64,000 bases of DNA, taken from Armillaria gallica. Taxonomy: Eukaryota > Basidiomycota > Agaricomycetes > Agaricales > Physalacriaceae. The notes under the pieces were generated by a model. The model saw nothing but the letters and a program-made list of their open reading frames with translations, searched no databases and was not told the origin of the DNA. This document shows, one piece after another, positions 43,363 to 55,982 of this stretch. The stretch's first letter is position 1; each line of letters opens with the position of its first letter. The stretch lies in the NCBI GenBank assembly GCA_037576215.1, contig JBANDB010000005.1:4526001-4590000 (forward strand), written 5' to 3'. The translations under genes were made by a program, and so were the position numbers.

Positions 43363-44471
43363 CATCCCTAACCACATCACATCTGACCACAGCTCTGAGT
43401 TTGTCTCCCAATTCATGCACACCCTTGCTAAAGCCCTTGACATGGAACTTCACTTCACTTCCAGATATCATCCAGAGGCTGACAGACAGATGGAACATGC
43501 AAACCAAACCTTGGAACAGTATATCTGCATCTATTGTTCTTATCAACAGGACAACTGGGATTTACTACTAACCATTGCAGAATTTGCATACAACAATGCT
43601 CCAAACACCTCCACCGGAATCTCTCCATTCTTTGCTAACAAAGGTTACCATCCCAATATCACAGTTCATCCTGAACATGATATAGCCTCCACTCAGGCCT
43701 GCGACTTTGTAGTCAACCTCAATGAACTACACCAATTCCTACATGATGAAATCACTCAGATGCAGTCTCACTACAAGATCCAAGCAGACAAGCACCAGAA
43801 TCCAGCTCCTCCTTTCAAAGTTTTCCTTAGTTTCAAGCACATCAAGACTACTTGTCCTACTGTGAAATTCACAGAGAAATTCCTTGGACTATTTGAAATC
43901 ATTTCTCAGCCAGGCTCCCATTCCTCACTCTCAAACTTCCATCGGACCTCTGTGCCATCCACCCTGTCTTCCACATATCATAACTGGAATCTGTGGAAGA
44001 AAATACTATCCTCAACTGCATTCAACCTCCACTGCCTTTGGTAAAAGTTGATGGTGAAGAGTAGTACAAAATAGCTCAGATCCTCAACTCCAAGCTTGAC
44101 TGCCAGTTCTGGTGTTCTCTCCTTTACAGGATTCAATGGCTAGGCTATAAGGGTACTGACAAAGAATTTACTTGGTTACCAGCCACCAAGTTCTCCCAGA
44201 CAAACCAGGACCACTCACTAAAGTCACCATCCGAAAATCCACCATTTAACTTCCTTCCTCACTTATAACATTATTGGCCTCTGCCAGCTCTGACCCATCC
44301 TATTTCAAATAGAATCCACAAAAAACTATTGCAAATTCATTTTCTAAACAGGACCAGTCTACAGTGGAATCTGCACACTGTATTTCATATTCATTTCCTG
44401 CTTTCTATTGCAAATTGTCTTCTCATCTCCCACTTATTACAAATCAACAAGAATTGGGGCCCTGAATGCAT

Positions 44472-46279
44472 TCAAAATCCAAATACAAAACATACAAAAA
44501 TACGTATAAAAGAACTTGTCCAAGAAAAACACCCCACCGGTGCATTCCCATCGTCCTCCATAGACTCCAACTCTTTCTCACTCTTATCACTCTTTTCATC
44601 CCCATCCCCCTCACTTGTGGTCGCCCTCACAGGATCATCATCCAATATGAAGAGGCTGTCCAATGCTGGGATACCCAAGTCCTTCCCATATGGCTTCCAT
44701 GATTTCTGAACCTTGCCATCCAGAACCTTCTCCTCCAGAACCTTCTCCTCCAGATCTGAGTCCTCCACCATGAAATTGTCACAGTTGTGCTTCTAAAGGT
44801 AGTCCTTCCAGAACTGCCATTTGGACTAGCAGCCTTCCAACTTATAGAACTTGTTCTTGGTAGCCTGGAACAAGTCCTGTTTCAACTTCATCTCCACCAT
44901 TTTCTCTGGACCCCTGAGGCCATATTAGAATTCACAGTTAGTCACCTCATATGGATTGTCCACATTCATTTTTTCAGGCTCCACCAGCCTCTTCACCCTC
45001 AGCTTTGCCATATCCTCATCCAATTGTCATTGCATCACCCACCGGAGTTCCTTGGAATTCACCTCCTCCAAATCCTTCAACTCCATGCACAATGCTTGCC
45101 ATTCCTCCATGTCAGAAAGGAGCTTCTCTGGAGAATTGATTTCCTCTGACTGGAAGTTGTCAACCAAATTGTCCACATGGCTCTGGAGGTCAATGACTTG
45201 TCCAGTCAAGACATCCACCTTGTTCACCAGAGTCTCAACCATGTTCGCCAGTTTCTTAAGCAAATCCAAAACTTCTTTGGAACCGACGGTGAGTGCAGAC
45301 AAATTTCCCTTGTTAAAGGAACAAGCAGCCTTCTTAGTCTTGCAATGCAAATAAATATGTCTGTGGTTGGATTTTTCAGAGGATGGGCATGCAAAGCAAT
45401 GAGCTGAATCTTGATGGCAGTGCATGCACCTCTCTGAAATGGAATCAGTACATTATGGACCCCACCGGAGAAATACACTTACTATTACTGAGCAACTCCT
45501 CTTCACCTTCTGCAGGTCCTGAAAACTCTGCCCTCACCCTTTTGCTGAGACCTTGCCCACCCTCTCCATCGCTCTTCTCCACCACACTAGCAGACTTAGT
45601 AGCCCATTTCTTCTTCTTGTTCTTCTCCACAGTAGATCTCGCAGGCACCATCACCTTCCATTTTCCATCCTGGATATTCTTCAATTTTTTTAAAGCCTCC
45701 TTGTTGGAAGACTCTGACACCTCCTCCTTAGTATCCACATCCAAACCCTTCTTTTCTTCAATCAATGCCACTTCCATGGCCTTCTCAGCACCTTTCCCTT
45801 TACCAGACACTGCGGTCTTCTCTGCCTTCTTTTGCTCTTTCCTCAACTTCTTTGCAGCCTCTTTCTTCTCTTTTTTCAAGTCATCCTTCCTCTTCTTCTC
45901 TGCAGCCTCCTCAAGCTCCTTTTCTTTCAAATCTGCCAACCTTTTATTCTCTGCAGCATTCTGCTGCTCCTTCAATAAATGGAGCTGCTCCTCCTCCTGC
46001 TATTTCTCCTCTGCTTTCTGCTCCTCTTCCAACTTCAACACCCTCAACTTCTCCAACTGCAGCTCCTTATCCAACTTCAGTTTGGCCAAATGTGCCTCCT
46101 TTGCCTTGGCAGACTTCCACTCCTCATGGGCATCGATGGCCTCCACATACTTCTCCTCCACAGCAGCACACTCCTCAGTCAAAAGCTGATATGCCTCTGA
46201 GGTCAAATCCTCCGGTGTCGGGATGGACTCATAAGGCTTGGGGGTGGTGGACAAGCAGTATTCAATGGTGTTCAACATT
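44472..46279 (-). pseudogene. F2 antisense gene
   Basis: Same layout as in F1 and F3. Coiled-coil N-terminus (46000-46279, from MLNTIEYCLSTTPKPYES; 45445-45975 with KELEEAAEKKRKDDLKKEKK), cysteine cluster and coiled coil (45027-45425: CHQDSAHCFAC...LHCKTKKAACSFNKG, then NMVETLVNKVDVLTGQVIDL), and an acidic tail (44472-44771: PALDSLFILDDDP). A stop separates the first two pieces. Sequence has diverged far from F1 but the domain order is unchanged. Confidence 0.6.
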
Positions 46280-46424
46280 GGAAGTGATGAGGAAATCAAA
46301 AAGCAGAAGTTGACAAAGATGGTAGAAGTAGCAGGTTAAGTTGTGAAAATTCCCATGGTAAAAATTTCACTGCAAGAACATACTGATCAGCCATCAGGAT
46401 CAATGCTCTTGAGGGCAAGAACAC

Positions 46425-46436
46425 TAAGGGGGGGAT
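46425..46436 (+). promoter_or_regulatory. F2 polypurine tract
   Basis: AAGGGGGGGA directly before the 3' LTR. F3 lacks the corresponding 40-odd bases. Confidence 0.7.
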
Positions 46437-46438
46437 AC

Positions 46439-46950
46439 TGTTACATGCATGCTGCCGGCCTCTGCTTCACACCAAGCCCAACTTCAATTCTAACTCCATC
46501 CTTCACTATCGGACTCCACAGCCTCTGACCGCTTACCATTACTCTACTTCATTTGATATTTCATTTATCATTTCATTTTACTATTTCACATAGTAATTCT
46601 AGAACCTGAATCCGGTAGCAAACAGACCTCCACCAGAGCCCATCAGACTCTGACTTGGATTTACCTACTCATATATATATTGTAGAATTACTTGTAGGTA
46701 CTTAGTTTGAATATCAACTTAGTATAGCCAAATCTCTCTCTGAATCCAAGTCTAAATCTATCGCTCTCCAAGTCCGCAGCCTCCACTCTGTTGGACTACC
46801 TTTATTCTCTATCCAAACCTTTGCTCTCTACAATCCAATCTTAGGGCTTTGGCTCAAGGGTAACATTGCTAATAGCTTTGCCAAAGCCTATGCACTCTAT
46901 GGACCTCTGCTCGTGTAAGTTATCTTTGTCTATTTGGCATGTCTCTAACA
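46439..46950 (+). repeat. F2 3' LTR (512 bp), complete
   Basis: TGTTACATGC...TCTCTAACA. Contains TATATATA near 46672 and, about 33 nt further, TTAGTTTGAATAT, the predicted transcript start complementary to the lineage 2 primer site. Reference for the partial F LTRs in the window. Confidence 0.85.
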
Positions 46951-47672
46951 TTACCAGTAATTTACCATGAAAAACTAATTTGGTGAAAAACCTCCAATTT
47001 TTCACACAACTCTAGAGTACAATGTGCATTAGTTGCTGTTGTTTGTGATCTCCCTGTCATCCACAAGACAGTGGGTCTGGCTATTGCCAATTTTGGTCTC
47101 AATAGCAGTGCATGGTCAGCATAAGTCCCCGCATGTGGGTAACAACAATGGACTGATGGGTTTTTCCCACAGTGTTGGATTGGGGGAAACATCAGATGAT
47201 CCACAGACAAGTAGGCTTAGGTCACACAGTCCAGACAAAATTTTGATTTTGGCTTGACAAAAAGTTCAGACAAATTCTCAAAAAGAGAAATTCAGCCCTT
47301 TAGAGATAGTGGGAATATTTATTAGGAATTCCAAAATCTACTGTCTTCGGTCAAGGGTAGATATTTTTCCATGATGGATTGATCATTGGACCCCAAGTTA
47401 CTTTTGTGTGTAAAAGCATGGATTAGAATATTTGTGAGGTCCCATTCTCTTAACCCTTTCCTGGAATGCCTCAGACCATATCAATACTATCTTGCAAGGT
47501 TGCAGAGCACTCAAAGAGATATTGCATTGTGCAGAAATTGTCTGGGCGACATCTAGGTTGAAAATAGGGACTGCAACTGTAGTTGATTGATGTGGTTTTT
47601 CTTACATGAAGGAAGCACTCCCCTTGCCCACAGAAGAGTCTCAACTGGTCCAAAACAAAGCAATTATATTTT
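46951..47672. other. Unassigned spacer between F2 and D
   Basis: No LTR, pol motif or convincing gene. A minus-strand frame at about 47470-47640 gives a Cys-containing peptide (LRLFCGQGECFLHVRK) that could be a coding relic, but I do not recognise it. Most of the rest has no long open frame. It may be older genomic sequence into which D inserted; it continues at 56964. Confidence 0.35.
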
Positions 47673-47677
47673 GATTG

Positions 47678-48013
47678 TGTTATGCCCAGACTTGGGTGGA
47701 ACAAGCAAGTGCAAGCTTAAGATAACCTCGCACTTCGGGTTGAATCTCAGGAGCAGCAATACTCGCAGACCGTGAGTGCAAGCAGATAATGCATAGCAAG
47801 AAGTTTGAGAGAGTAAGTCCAGTATGTATTAACTTAGCTTGAAGCTAGGGTACATGGCTGAGAGCTACGCTACTTATATACTGTTTGTTCGGTTCTATAT
47901 ATAAACGGTTCATGCAGTTGTCAGACGATAAACATCAAGTGTCCTGTCAGTATCCGGGCAGCTGAGCAGCCATGCTGGAGTCGTTCGGTAATCGTGTGCT
48001 CTGCCGAGGTGCC
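47678..48013 (-). repeat. Element D 3' LTR, internally deleted
   Basis: Keeps the part from the end (TGTTATGCCC on the plus strand) through the TATA and transcript start, then at TGCC (48010-48013) passes straight into the pol-end sequence ATTAAGGCTC. C shows the missing bases: the rest of U3, the GATA cluster and the polypurine tract. TGCC is present on both sides of the deletion, indicating a microhomology event. Confidence 0.85.
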
Positions 48014-49857
48014 ATTAAGGCTCATTGTTTTCTGAGTTGCTCCAACTGCTGTTCCAATAGTCTTCAATAAGATCATGCCATTGCTCTCGATCTGGTTCTT
48101 CTACCCATCTCTCCTTCCCGTCTTGTCACTGTGCGAGGTAGGATATTACGCCGTCTTCAAACTTGCAGTCATTGATCTGGACGACGTGCTTGTGTTCTTT
48201 GGTTATGATTTCGGGTATGTCGACTTGTTGTGCATGACTGGTCTTGTCTTCATACTCCTTGATTGCTTCCTGCACGTTTCCCATCTTGTCATCTCTGACC
48301 CAGGAGTTGTGCTCCCATGTCCATCCTTTCCACTTGATGAAGTAGTCAATGGCTTTTCGTGACTTCTGTCCTTGTCTTCCTTGGATCGTGCGGGGTCAAG
48401 AGTCGAGGACTTCTTTGATCTTGTATTCTTCTTCGTCTTCGATGAGGTCTGGTGGTGAAGGTGGTGGCAATTCCTGGCTGGGGAATGCCAGCGGTGTGTA
48501 TGGGGTCAAAAGCTTCTCGTTGAAGCATGGGTGAATCTTCCAGTGAGGCGGCAATTTGAGTTTGTATGTGCTGGCACCTGCTTTGTTGAGAATCAGGAAG
48601 GGCCCGATGCGCTTGTCATTGAGCTTCTTCTTTGGCCAGGGAAGGTGGAGGTTTGTGGCATTGAGCCACATGTGATCACCTATCTGGTATGGATGAGCGG
48701 CGCATTTCTTTTTGTTGTACTGGGTCTTCATTCTTCTGGCAGCTTCTTCAAGTGCTTTCTGAGTTTTGGCGTGGACTGTAGTTATTTTCTTGACAAAGTC
48801 TTCGGCGGCGGGATTCGAGACTGGTGAGGATCGTCGAGAGTCGGGCAGGACTCGTGGGTTTCGTTCATAGAGCACCATGAAGGGGCTCTTGCCTGTCATG
48901 CTGTGGATGCGGTTGTTGTGTGCGAACTCAGCAAGCAGGAGCCAGTCGCTCCAGTTGGTCTGTTGGTGGTTAATGAAGATGTGAAGGTATTTTTCAACTT
49001 CTTGGTTAACGCGTTCAGTCTGTCCATCTGTCTGTGGGTGGAATGCAGTGGACGCGTTTGGCATGATGTCAAGCATTCAGTATAATTCTTTCATGAACTT
49101 GGAGATGAACTGCAGGCTGCGGTTGGAAATGACTACTTGGGGCATGCCGTGGCGCGCATAGACATGGTCTCAGAGAATTTGGGCCCATCCTTCAGCTGAC
49201 AGCTCGGTGTTGCAGGCAACAGGGATGATGGCTTTCGAGAATCAGTCGACGATCATGAGGATCATGTCATGTCCATTCGAGTCGGGGAGTCCTGTGATCA
49301 TGTCGACAGATATATGGGTCCATGGCCCGACAGGTACTGTGTTTGGGTAGAGTGGTGCGGCCTTGGCCGCGGTGCTTGATTTTGTTTGTTGGCACATCTC
49401 GCAGCCTTTGATGTAGGCCTCGACATCCTTCTTCATTTTGGGCCACCAGTAATTGCAGAGCACAAGCTCCTTTGTCTTCTCGATTCCTGGGTGTCCAGCG
49501 GTGACATGGTCATGGTATTGGGAGATGATCTCTCCCCGGAGTGTGTGCTTCCTCGGTATATAGACACGGTTGTCATAGTACAGAATTCCTTCCTTTCGGG
49601 ATATGTCTTGTTCGTGATTGAGGGATGTGGCAATGCCTTCATCCCACAGCTCTTCTTGCCGGGTTGCTTCTTCTATTCGTTGGTGTACTTCTGAGGTGGT
49701 CGGCATGATTAGGGCTCGGAAATGCACCAGTTGAAGGATGACAATGTTGTCATTGTCCTTGGCTCCTTGGTCGTGGTCTTGTCATTGGGAAAGCAAGTCG
49801 GCCTTCATGTTCTAGGAACCAGGCTTGTGGAAGAGCTTGAAGTGGTATTCCACAAGC
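48014..49857 (-). pseudogene. pol: Element D pol, integrase with chromodomain
   Basis: Pieces 49242-49727 (YHDHVTAGHPGIEKTKEL, CEMCQQTKSS, DMITGLPDSNGHDM) and 48346-49076 (HPQTDGQTERVNQEVEKYL, FAHNNRIHS, GDHMWLNATNL, LLTPYTPLAFPSQE, EYKIKEVLDS), followed by the WKGW...HNSWV remnant near 48310. Stops (near 49077, 49243 and in the chromodomain at about 48395) break the frame. Confidence 0.8.
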
Positions 49858-50310
49858 TCAGTCACCTATGAGGTAGTGGCGCCATTCTGAGAGCGCGAGC
49901 ATGATTACTAGCAGCTCCTTGTCATAGATCTCATAATTCCTTTCTGTAGCGCTGAGCGACTTCGACATGAAGGCCACTGTGCACCACACTCCATTCTGCT
50001 GCTGACTAAGAACAGCGCCGACTGCTCCTTCACTGGCGTCGGCCTCGACCCAGAAGGGATCATCGTCGTTTGGTATGGCCAGGATTATGTCCTCCACCAT
50101 TCGTCGCTTTAGTTCCTGGAAGGCCTTGTCCTGTGCCTCCGTCCATTTCCATTCTGCATTGCCCATGAGCTGGGTGAGTGATTTGACAACCTTTGAATAC
50201 ATTTTGATGAATTTTTGGTAGAAGTTTGTGAACCTGAGGAATGACTGGAGTTCCTTCTTTCATCAGGGCATCGGCCATTCTGCGATTCCCACAATCTTGA
50301 CAGGGTCCAT
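49858..50310 (-). pseudogene. pol: Element D pol, RNase H
   Basis: VEADASEGAVGAVLSQQQNG, MSKSLSATERNYEIYDKELL and ALSEWRHYL are present. The end (MDHQNLQYF in C) is missing: sequence jumps at about 49867 from ALSEWRHYLIG to a later ELVEYHF segment, a deletion relative to C. Confidence 0.78.
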
Positions 50311-51606
50311 TCATACGGAGTCCTGGCTAATGATGACACCGAGGTACTCCATCTCGAGGACCTCGAATTCGCACTTCTCTGCCTTGAGGAAGAGCTTGTT
50401 CTCATGAAGCTGTTGGAGGACACACTTTATGATTTGTTGGTGCTCTCCCAAGTCCCTGGAGAAGATCAAGATATCGTCCAGGTAGATGGTGACCTTGCCT
50501 TTGGCGATCAGGTCCTTGAAAATGTCGTTCATCATCCACTGGAATGTTGTGGGTGAGTTCGTGAGCCTGAAGAACATTATGGTTGGCTCAAAGAGCCCTC
50601 GGTTCATGCAGAAGGCAGCCTTCTCTTCATCGCCTTCCCTGATTCGGACGTTGTTGTATCCCCAACGAATGTCAAGTTTTGTGAAGTACTTGGCGCCGCG
50701 TAGCTTGTCAATGAGTTCGGAGATGAGTGGTAGCGGATATCGGTTTTTGATGGTCATCTCGTTGAGCTTGCGATAGTCCTGTACTGGTTGTAGCGTACTG
50801 TCCTTCTTTTTGACAAAGAAGAAGGGGGACGTGAAAGGGGACTTGGAAGGGCAGATTCGTCCAGACTCCAAGTTCTTGTCGAGGAACTTGTCAAGCTGTT
50901 CCTGTTTGTCTCGGTTCAGGAGGTAGACCTTACAGTCTAGAGTTGACTTCGCATTGGGTACCAGCTTGATGGCGTGGTCCCACGGCTTTTGGTCAGGTAG
51001 TTTGTCGAAGTTGTCTTTTGAGAACAGGTCGCGGAAGGAATGGTAGTGTTTGGGTACCATCTCTTCGAAGGTCTTCTTGGGCTTGTTGGCATGAGCCTTG
51101 GCCATGAGGTCATTCGCATGATGCATGGCACAGATGACCAATTCTTCTTCCATTCGAACGGCGAGAATAGTGTCGCCGTCTTCAAGTTCTTCGTCCCAAC
51201 GGTTGTTGGGATCTGCATCGGGGAGTTCGATGTGGTTCTTGACGCACTGGCATTGTCCGAAGATGATGCTGCCAGTCTTCCAGTTTGTGCTCAGGTTGTG
51301 GCGCTCAAGCCAGTCGTGTCTGAGGTAAACATCCTTGTTTCCAAGGTTCATGACCACGAGGTCGATTCGTTCGTGATGTTCACCGATGGTGAGGCACATT
51401 TCGATGAATTTGGTGATGTCCCCGCCTTTGTTGCAGGTTCCATCTGTGTTGTACACTGGAATGGGTACTAGCACTTTCTTGGTGTCTAGGTCATGCTCAA
51501 GCATGTAGGCACGATTGATGGTGCTTCCCATGCAGCTGCTGTCAATCAGGGCTTTCGTGCTAAGGATCTTCTGTCCCATGCATGGTTTGATGGTGACGGG
51601 CACCAT
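50311..51606 (-). pseudogene. pol: Element D pol, protease and reverse transcriptase (431 open codons)
   Basis: Longest open pol piece of lineage 1 in the window. Protease ALIDSSCMGSTINRAY, PIPVYNTDGTCNKGGDITKF, LRHDWLERHNL; RT SGRICPSKSPF, DYRKLNEMTIKNRYPLPLI, KLDIRWGYNNV, MNRGLFEPTIMFF and the catalytic YLDDILIF (50473-50484), unaltered. It ends with a stop in the connection domain (VIISQDSV*), TGA where C has Trp. Only the disabling of its neighbours makes it a pseudogene. Confidence 0.85.
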
Positions 51607-53102
51607 AAAGTCGCCCGAGACACCCTGTATGTATCAGATGGGTTCTCAGAGTTCATAAAGTCATTTGTGGGCAATCTCGCCCTGCTCTTGGAGTTCAGTG
51701 AGGAGCTCGTCGGTGAGCTCCCCCATCCTGTCCTTGTGGATCCAGAGGCACAGGATCACACAAGCGGCGTTGTTGCTGCTCGCTTCATGGATGGCTGGTA
51801 GCGTCCAGTCAACCTCAAAGGGTTTCATCCATTGGTGGGGGACCTCTTGAACCTTTGCACTGGCCGCTTTGGGTGCAGCTACCGTTGGCGAGGTCACCCC
51901 CTCGTTAGGGAGACTCTTCGTTGCGTGTGTCAGTGATTCAGGTGGTGTTGGAAGCGTCACAGCGTGAGGCTTTGGGAAAGTTATCGGGCTGCCAGCGGCA
52001 AGCTATTTCTGGAAGGACGTGTCATCCTCATCATCAGGAACCTCTATCATGGTTACCTGATGCCTCCTCTTTACCGCCTGGGTGCTAGCGGCTTCCTGTC
52101 CTTCGGCTTTCTGGTCATCCTGGTCCTTCGCGGTGGAACGGGAGGTGCGTTTCCCAGAGGCACTGTCCTGATCTTGGCTGCTAATACATGCGGGGACAGT
52201 GGACTCGACTTGTGCTATAGCAACGATCTTACCAGCCTGGTCTGCTGCCTCTGGGCCCACAGGGTCCCTCGTTACTTTTGGCGTTCCTGAGCACCCTGCG
52301 TCTCGTTGGGTGTTGGGTCCCAGGGGGCTCTTCCCTTGCATAGGACCCTCTTGTCTCGTTTGCTCGTCCTGGACATTCTTGCATGTGGTCCTTGCGTCCT
52401 CTGCTTCTTGAGAACCAGGAAGTGTGGCCATACCATCTTTTCCCAAGTTCGCAGGCATCCTCACAGTCGTGCAAGGAGGCTTCTCAGAGTTCACACATAG
52501 CGCTGGCTCTGCCCCAACCAATCAGGCCTGCGTCACTTCGACGACTGTTCCCAAAGCATCGCCCCTTTCACCAGGGACAACTAGCCGGCTACACGTTGCA
52601 GGGCGACCACCTTTGCTGCTGCTGCTAAGGGTCGAGTGCCTTGACTGGGGCTTCATCGTTATGTCGGGTGGCAATATGGTGGTTGCCTTTTCGATCGATG
52701 CATTCGTTCATGATGAACTACTTGCCAGTCGATTAGCCGGTCGTGTTGCAGGGATTTCTCCCTCTTCGGCATGTGTAAGAGGGCCCGCAACTATCCCTTC
52801 TTGTGGGGGAGGAACATCTACAGAAGGTTCGTTAGTCAAGTCCATGTCCCGGAGGACATCGTATCAGTTGTTCGATTCTGGTAAGGGTGCACGGGTATAA
52901 GTCGATGAATGGCGTGTAGGCCGTATATTGTTTGTATCAACAGAAGTTGTAATGGAAACTGACCCTGCACTTGGGGGTCAGGGTATAGCCGAATGCGTAG
53001 TAGAATTGTCTATATGTAAAGAGAAATCAGACCGCTCAGCGGTAAAAAGGCATGCACCCATTAAGTCCTTGGTTGTCGCGGCGGAATCAAGCGCCAGACA
53101 AC
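51607..53102 (-). pseudogene. pol: Element D gag-pol linker
   Basis: Equivalent of the C linker: pieces 51661-51960 and 52003-52521 with RHQVTMIEVPDDEDDTSFQK. It starts in the -1 frame at the gag end (GKRLGCLALDSAATTKDL). No enzymatic motif. Confidence 0.62.
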
Positions 53103-55497
53103 CTAATCTTTTACCTCCTCCACCTTCGTGCTGTTGGTGAGTGGTATTTCACCTGTCGTGACCGCACGGACCTTCTCCTTCTACGGCTTGGGGCAATCCT
53201 TCGAGATATGTCCCTTCTCGTGGCAGTTGAAGCATCGTCCTTTGGATGTGTACTTCTTTCGGTCTATCTGCATTCTCGCCTCGTCTCCCCTTGGCATATA
53301 CCATCCCCTGGTGTTGCGCAGCCTGTCTGTTGATTTGGGTGTCGAGGAACTTGTTGCGCCCCCTGCAGTATGTTTCTGGCTGCTGGGGGTGGTAATCTGC
53401 TTCTGGTTCCCCTGGGGTCTCCTGTCGCTGCGTGGGGCCTCGATTCTGTGCATCTCGTTGTAGGCCTTGTTGCGCTGCCTTTCTTTGTACATGATGAGGA
53501 TGCATTCCTTCCACTCATCATAGTTCTGGGGGAGTCCGACGCTGATGTTGGCGATTATACTGGTGTAGCTGGTGGGGACTCCAGCTCGTACAGCGGTGAC
53601 CATCATTCCTCAGGGTCCCATGTCATCGTGCCTTCCCACCAGCGTCGCTTCTATCTCCAGCTTCTGGAAGTAGATGGTGGCCGCATCTGCCCCCATCTTC
53701 ATCTCCCTCATCTTCTTCTCATGTAATTCTTTGATGGCCGGATCCCTGAACTGTGCCTTGAATTTGAGGACGAAGTCGTCCCAGTGGAGGTATCGGTATC
53801 GGGGGCCGACGGGGTCTTGGGGGTCTTCAGACCAATAATGCTTTTGTCGGTGATTCCACCAGTCCTTGGCCCGTTTTGTGAAGTGAGAGGTGGCAAATAC
53901 CACTATGAGCGATGAGACTCCCTGGAACTGGTGGCAGAACACCTCGAAGTAGGTGTTGCAGTCTCCAATAAACCGGTCCATGTCATCGTGCTCTCCCTCA
54001 AAGGGCTCTGGCGGTTTCACGAGGAGTGGTCGTACTCTGAGGAAGGCCAGGGGATCGTTCGCATCCCAGTTGCCTACTGGTCCTTGCCCCGGTGGTGCCC
54101 AGCCAAGGGGTCTCAGGATCGAATAGTTGTCAGGGTCTGGCTGATACGGCGGGGCCCCTGGTCATCCTCTCTGCTGTTGCCTATGTTGTAGATCCAGCAA
54201 GTCGTCGCAGCTGCATGTTTTCGTTGTGCAGCTGAGCCATCTGGTGGAGAAGCTGCTGTAGCTGATCTCCGTCGGGGGGTGCCAGTGGTGGCGGCGCTCC
54301 TGTCCCCTGGTCAGGTCCTCCCCATCCTTCGTTCATCTCTGGCATCTCTCCTGGTCCTGCCCCCACTACTAGTCAGCTCGTTTGGGGGCCCATGTATCCA
54401 GGCTGTCGTGGGTCTCGTTGTCGGGGCAGCAAGTTGGGGAGCAGTTCTGGGAAATCTCCATCAATATCCCCGAACATTTCCCAGTCGAGGTTGAACCCCT
54501 CAGCGAGGTTCTCCCTCCAGGCATTCATGCTTCAGGATTGTGAGGGCATTGAGATCAGCCTTGAGGACTGCCTGTTCCACCACTGTTCTCGGTCGAACCC
54601 CGACATTGCCTCCCTGCCATAGGGGTCCCACTCGTGCCTCTGTCTCGATTCATCGTCCCACTGATGGGGGAAAGATGGACCGGTCCCTGTTTTCATGGAT
54701 TTGGGCCGCGATTCCTGGGGTCCAGCCATCGTAGAAGGTTTCCTCGGAATTTCGCTGGCCCAGGGGTTGGTCGCCTCGCTCGGTGGTGAGGTAGTAGTCC
54801 ATATGGACTCGGGGGTATTGATTGTGGGGCCATCCTGCCTGGGCATCGAAGTCCTGCTGTCTGAGTTCCCAGGCAGCGGTGACGTGAGGGCCGAGAATTG
54901 CTTGGTCGATGTTGGTGAGCTCAGGCCACTTGTAGTCAGGTCCGAACGGGTTGAGGGGATCACTGTCCCTTCATTCGCGGACTGGGTCGGCGAAGGGGTC
55001 GACGTCAGTGTTGGTATCTCCCCAGAGGTCGTCGGGTTCTGTTGGTTCAGCGGGGAATGGGACTGGCCCAGGGTCATTGTCATTGCTTGGGGCAAATGGT
55101 AGAGCTCCTATTGGCTCCAGGTAGCTTGGTCGGGGGCTGTGAACCCTCTCGCGAGGACCCAGCCGGTCGGTGGCATCCAGGTCTGGCTCATTGGTGGTGG
55201 TGGTGGCCTGGTCGAACCAGGCATCAATGTCAGAGTTGTCTGGAGGCTGTACCGGTTGTTCCCACTCCCGTAGCCATGGAGAAAGGTTCTGTTTGAACCA
55301 GGCAGCAATTGCAGCCTGGTCGTGCTCGCTAATGTAGGGGATGCCACTCTCGTCCTCAGGGAAGGCAGCTCCTCATTGTACAGGCCGTAGCCTCGTCTGG
55401 TTCTGGTTCAGAATGGGTTGTTCGACCTCAGCAGGGGACTCGGTGGGTTGCCATATCCCGCTGGGGCCCGGGGTTGCGTTTCATGGCTGGTGTTCAT
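53103..55497 (-). pseudogene. gag: Element D gag
   Basis: The ATG at 55495-55497 overlaps the end of ORFc by 17 nt. It contains the same PFxTR...AAFPxDExGIPYI opening as C, then the capsid-like domain (53610-54020: FEGEHDDMDRFIGDCNTYF, AKDWWNHRQKHYW, WDDFVLKFKAQFRDP) and the knuckle CFNCHEKGHISKDC at 53193-53234, ending EEVKD*. Several stops separate the pieces. The capsid piece shows that this gag belongs to the Retrotrans_gag type. Confidence 0.8.
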
Positions 55498-55810
55498 TGG
55501 AGGAGGAGTGCCAAATAGCGGCCATCCTCCGATAGGTCGTGCTCATTGTTGAGCGCCCGGATACCAGACTCGTCCGGCCCATTGTTCGTCTGGGTTGGGG
55601 GGTGTAGGGGTCATCATAGTGTCGAGGGGATGGAGCATGTCTGGAGTTGGTTCGAGAGACCCTTGGTAGTAGGATCCCAGTTCTGGTGAGGAGATTCCAG
55701 ATCTTCTCGATGTATGCGACAGTTAAAAGGACAGTGAGGAAAATGAGGGTGGCAAGGGCGATTGCTATGCCAATGCTGAGGGTCTGGATCGGGGTTAGGT
55801 CTGTGTTCAT
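55481..55810 (-). CDS. Element D leader ORFc: 109-aa membrane protein candidate
   Basis: Start at the ATG in the ATGA overlap with ORFc' (the frame is open further upstream). TM helix LSIGIAIALATLIFLTVLLT at residues about 11-34, then EKIWNLLTRTGILLPRVSR and a Thr/Ser/Arg tail. Same length as in C, about three quarters identical by eye. The stop lies 17 nt inside gag. Confidence 0.68.
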   Translation of the reverse strand: MNTDLTPIQTLSIGIAIALATLIFLTVLLTVAYIEKIWNLLTRTGILLPRVSRTNSRHAPSPRHYDDPYTPQPRRTMGRTSLVSGRSTMSTTYRRMAAIWHSSSNEHQP

Positions 55811-55943
55811 TCGTTTCGTCGGCGTCATAGTATCTCCTGCGCCAGTACTGTTTCTCTCCAGAGAGCGAGCACCTGGTAGATGGCTATCTGAAAGGTGATG
55901 AAGGTGATTGCACTGAGGAGCTGCTCTCACTCGGTGAGTCCAT
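55807..55943 (-). pseudogene. Element D leader ORFc', frameshifted
   Basis: ATG present at 55941-55943; one nucleotide is missing a few codons later relative to C (137 versus 138 nt), and a TGA stands near the end in place of an arginine of C. The hydrophobic core LLSAITFITFQIAIYQVLAL and the ATGA overlap with ORFc match C. Confidence 0.5.
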
Positions 55944-55982
55944 TGTCTCGTGGAGGAGGTGTGGCGGGATCTATCTGAGAGG

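Larger units (their letters stand above)
38280..44249 (+). pseudogene. pol: F2 pol, interrupted and deleted
   Basis: Protease LALIDSGSSHCFIDS is joined by a deletion of about 110 bp (TCCA at the join, 38501-38504) to the NIVLGYNWF block. RT begins PAEYYDFADVFSDLLSEKLP, is cut by the insert at 39107-40809 and resumes about 40814 with FINDNLHSGFITPS-like sequence; its catalytic box is YLDN. RNase H (VETDASNYVIAAIL), integrase zinc domain (NHNHILAGHFGQNW, CIICGRNKTPRHC) and core follow, cut at 42780-43362. The chromodomain remnant is at 44040-44200. Dead copy. Confidence 0.82.
36427..46950 (+). mobile_element. F2: decayed lineage 2 Ty3/gypsy element
   Basis: Truncated 5' LTR, gag, pol, antisense gene, polypurine tract and complete 3' LTR. 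Interrupted by a 1.7-kb TG...CA element and a 583-bp TIR element, and carrying several small deletions with short identical ends. RT box mutated (YLDN). Low in CpG compared with F3. Confidence 0.85.

Noticed and set aside
45383..46189. 268-codon plus-strand ORF rich in Ser/Phe
   Set aside because: It is the reverse of the Lys/Glu coiled coil of the antisense gene, an expected artefact of AAG/GAG codons.
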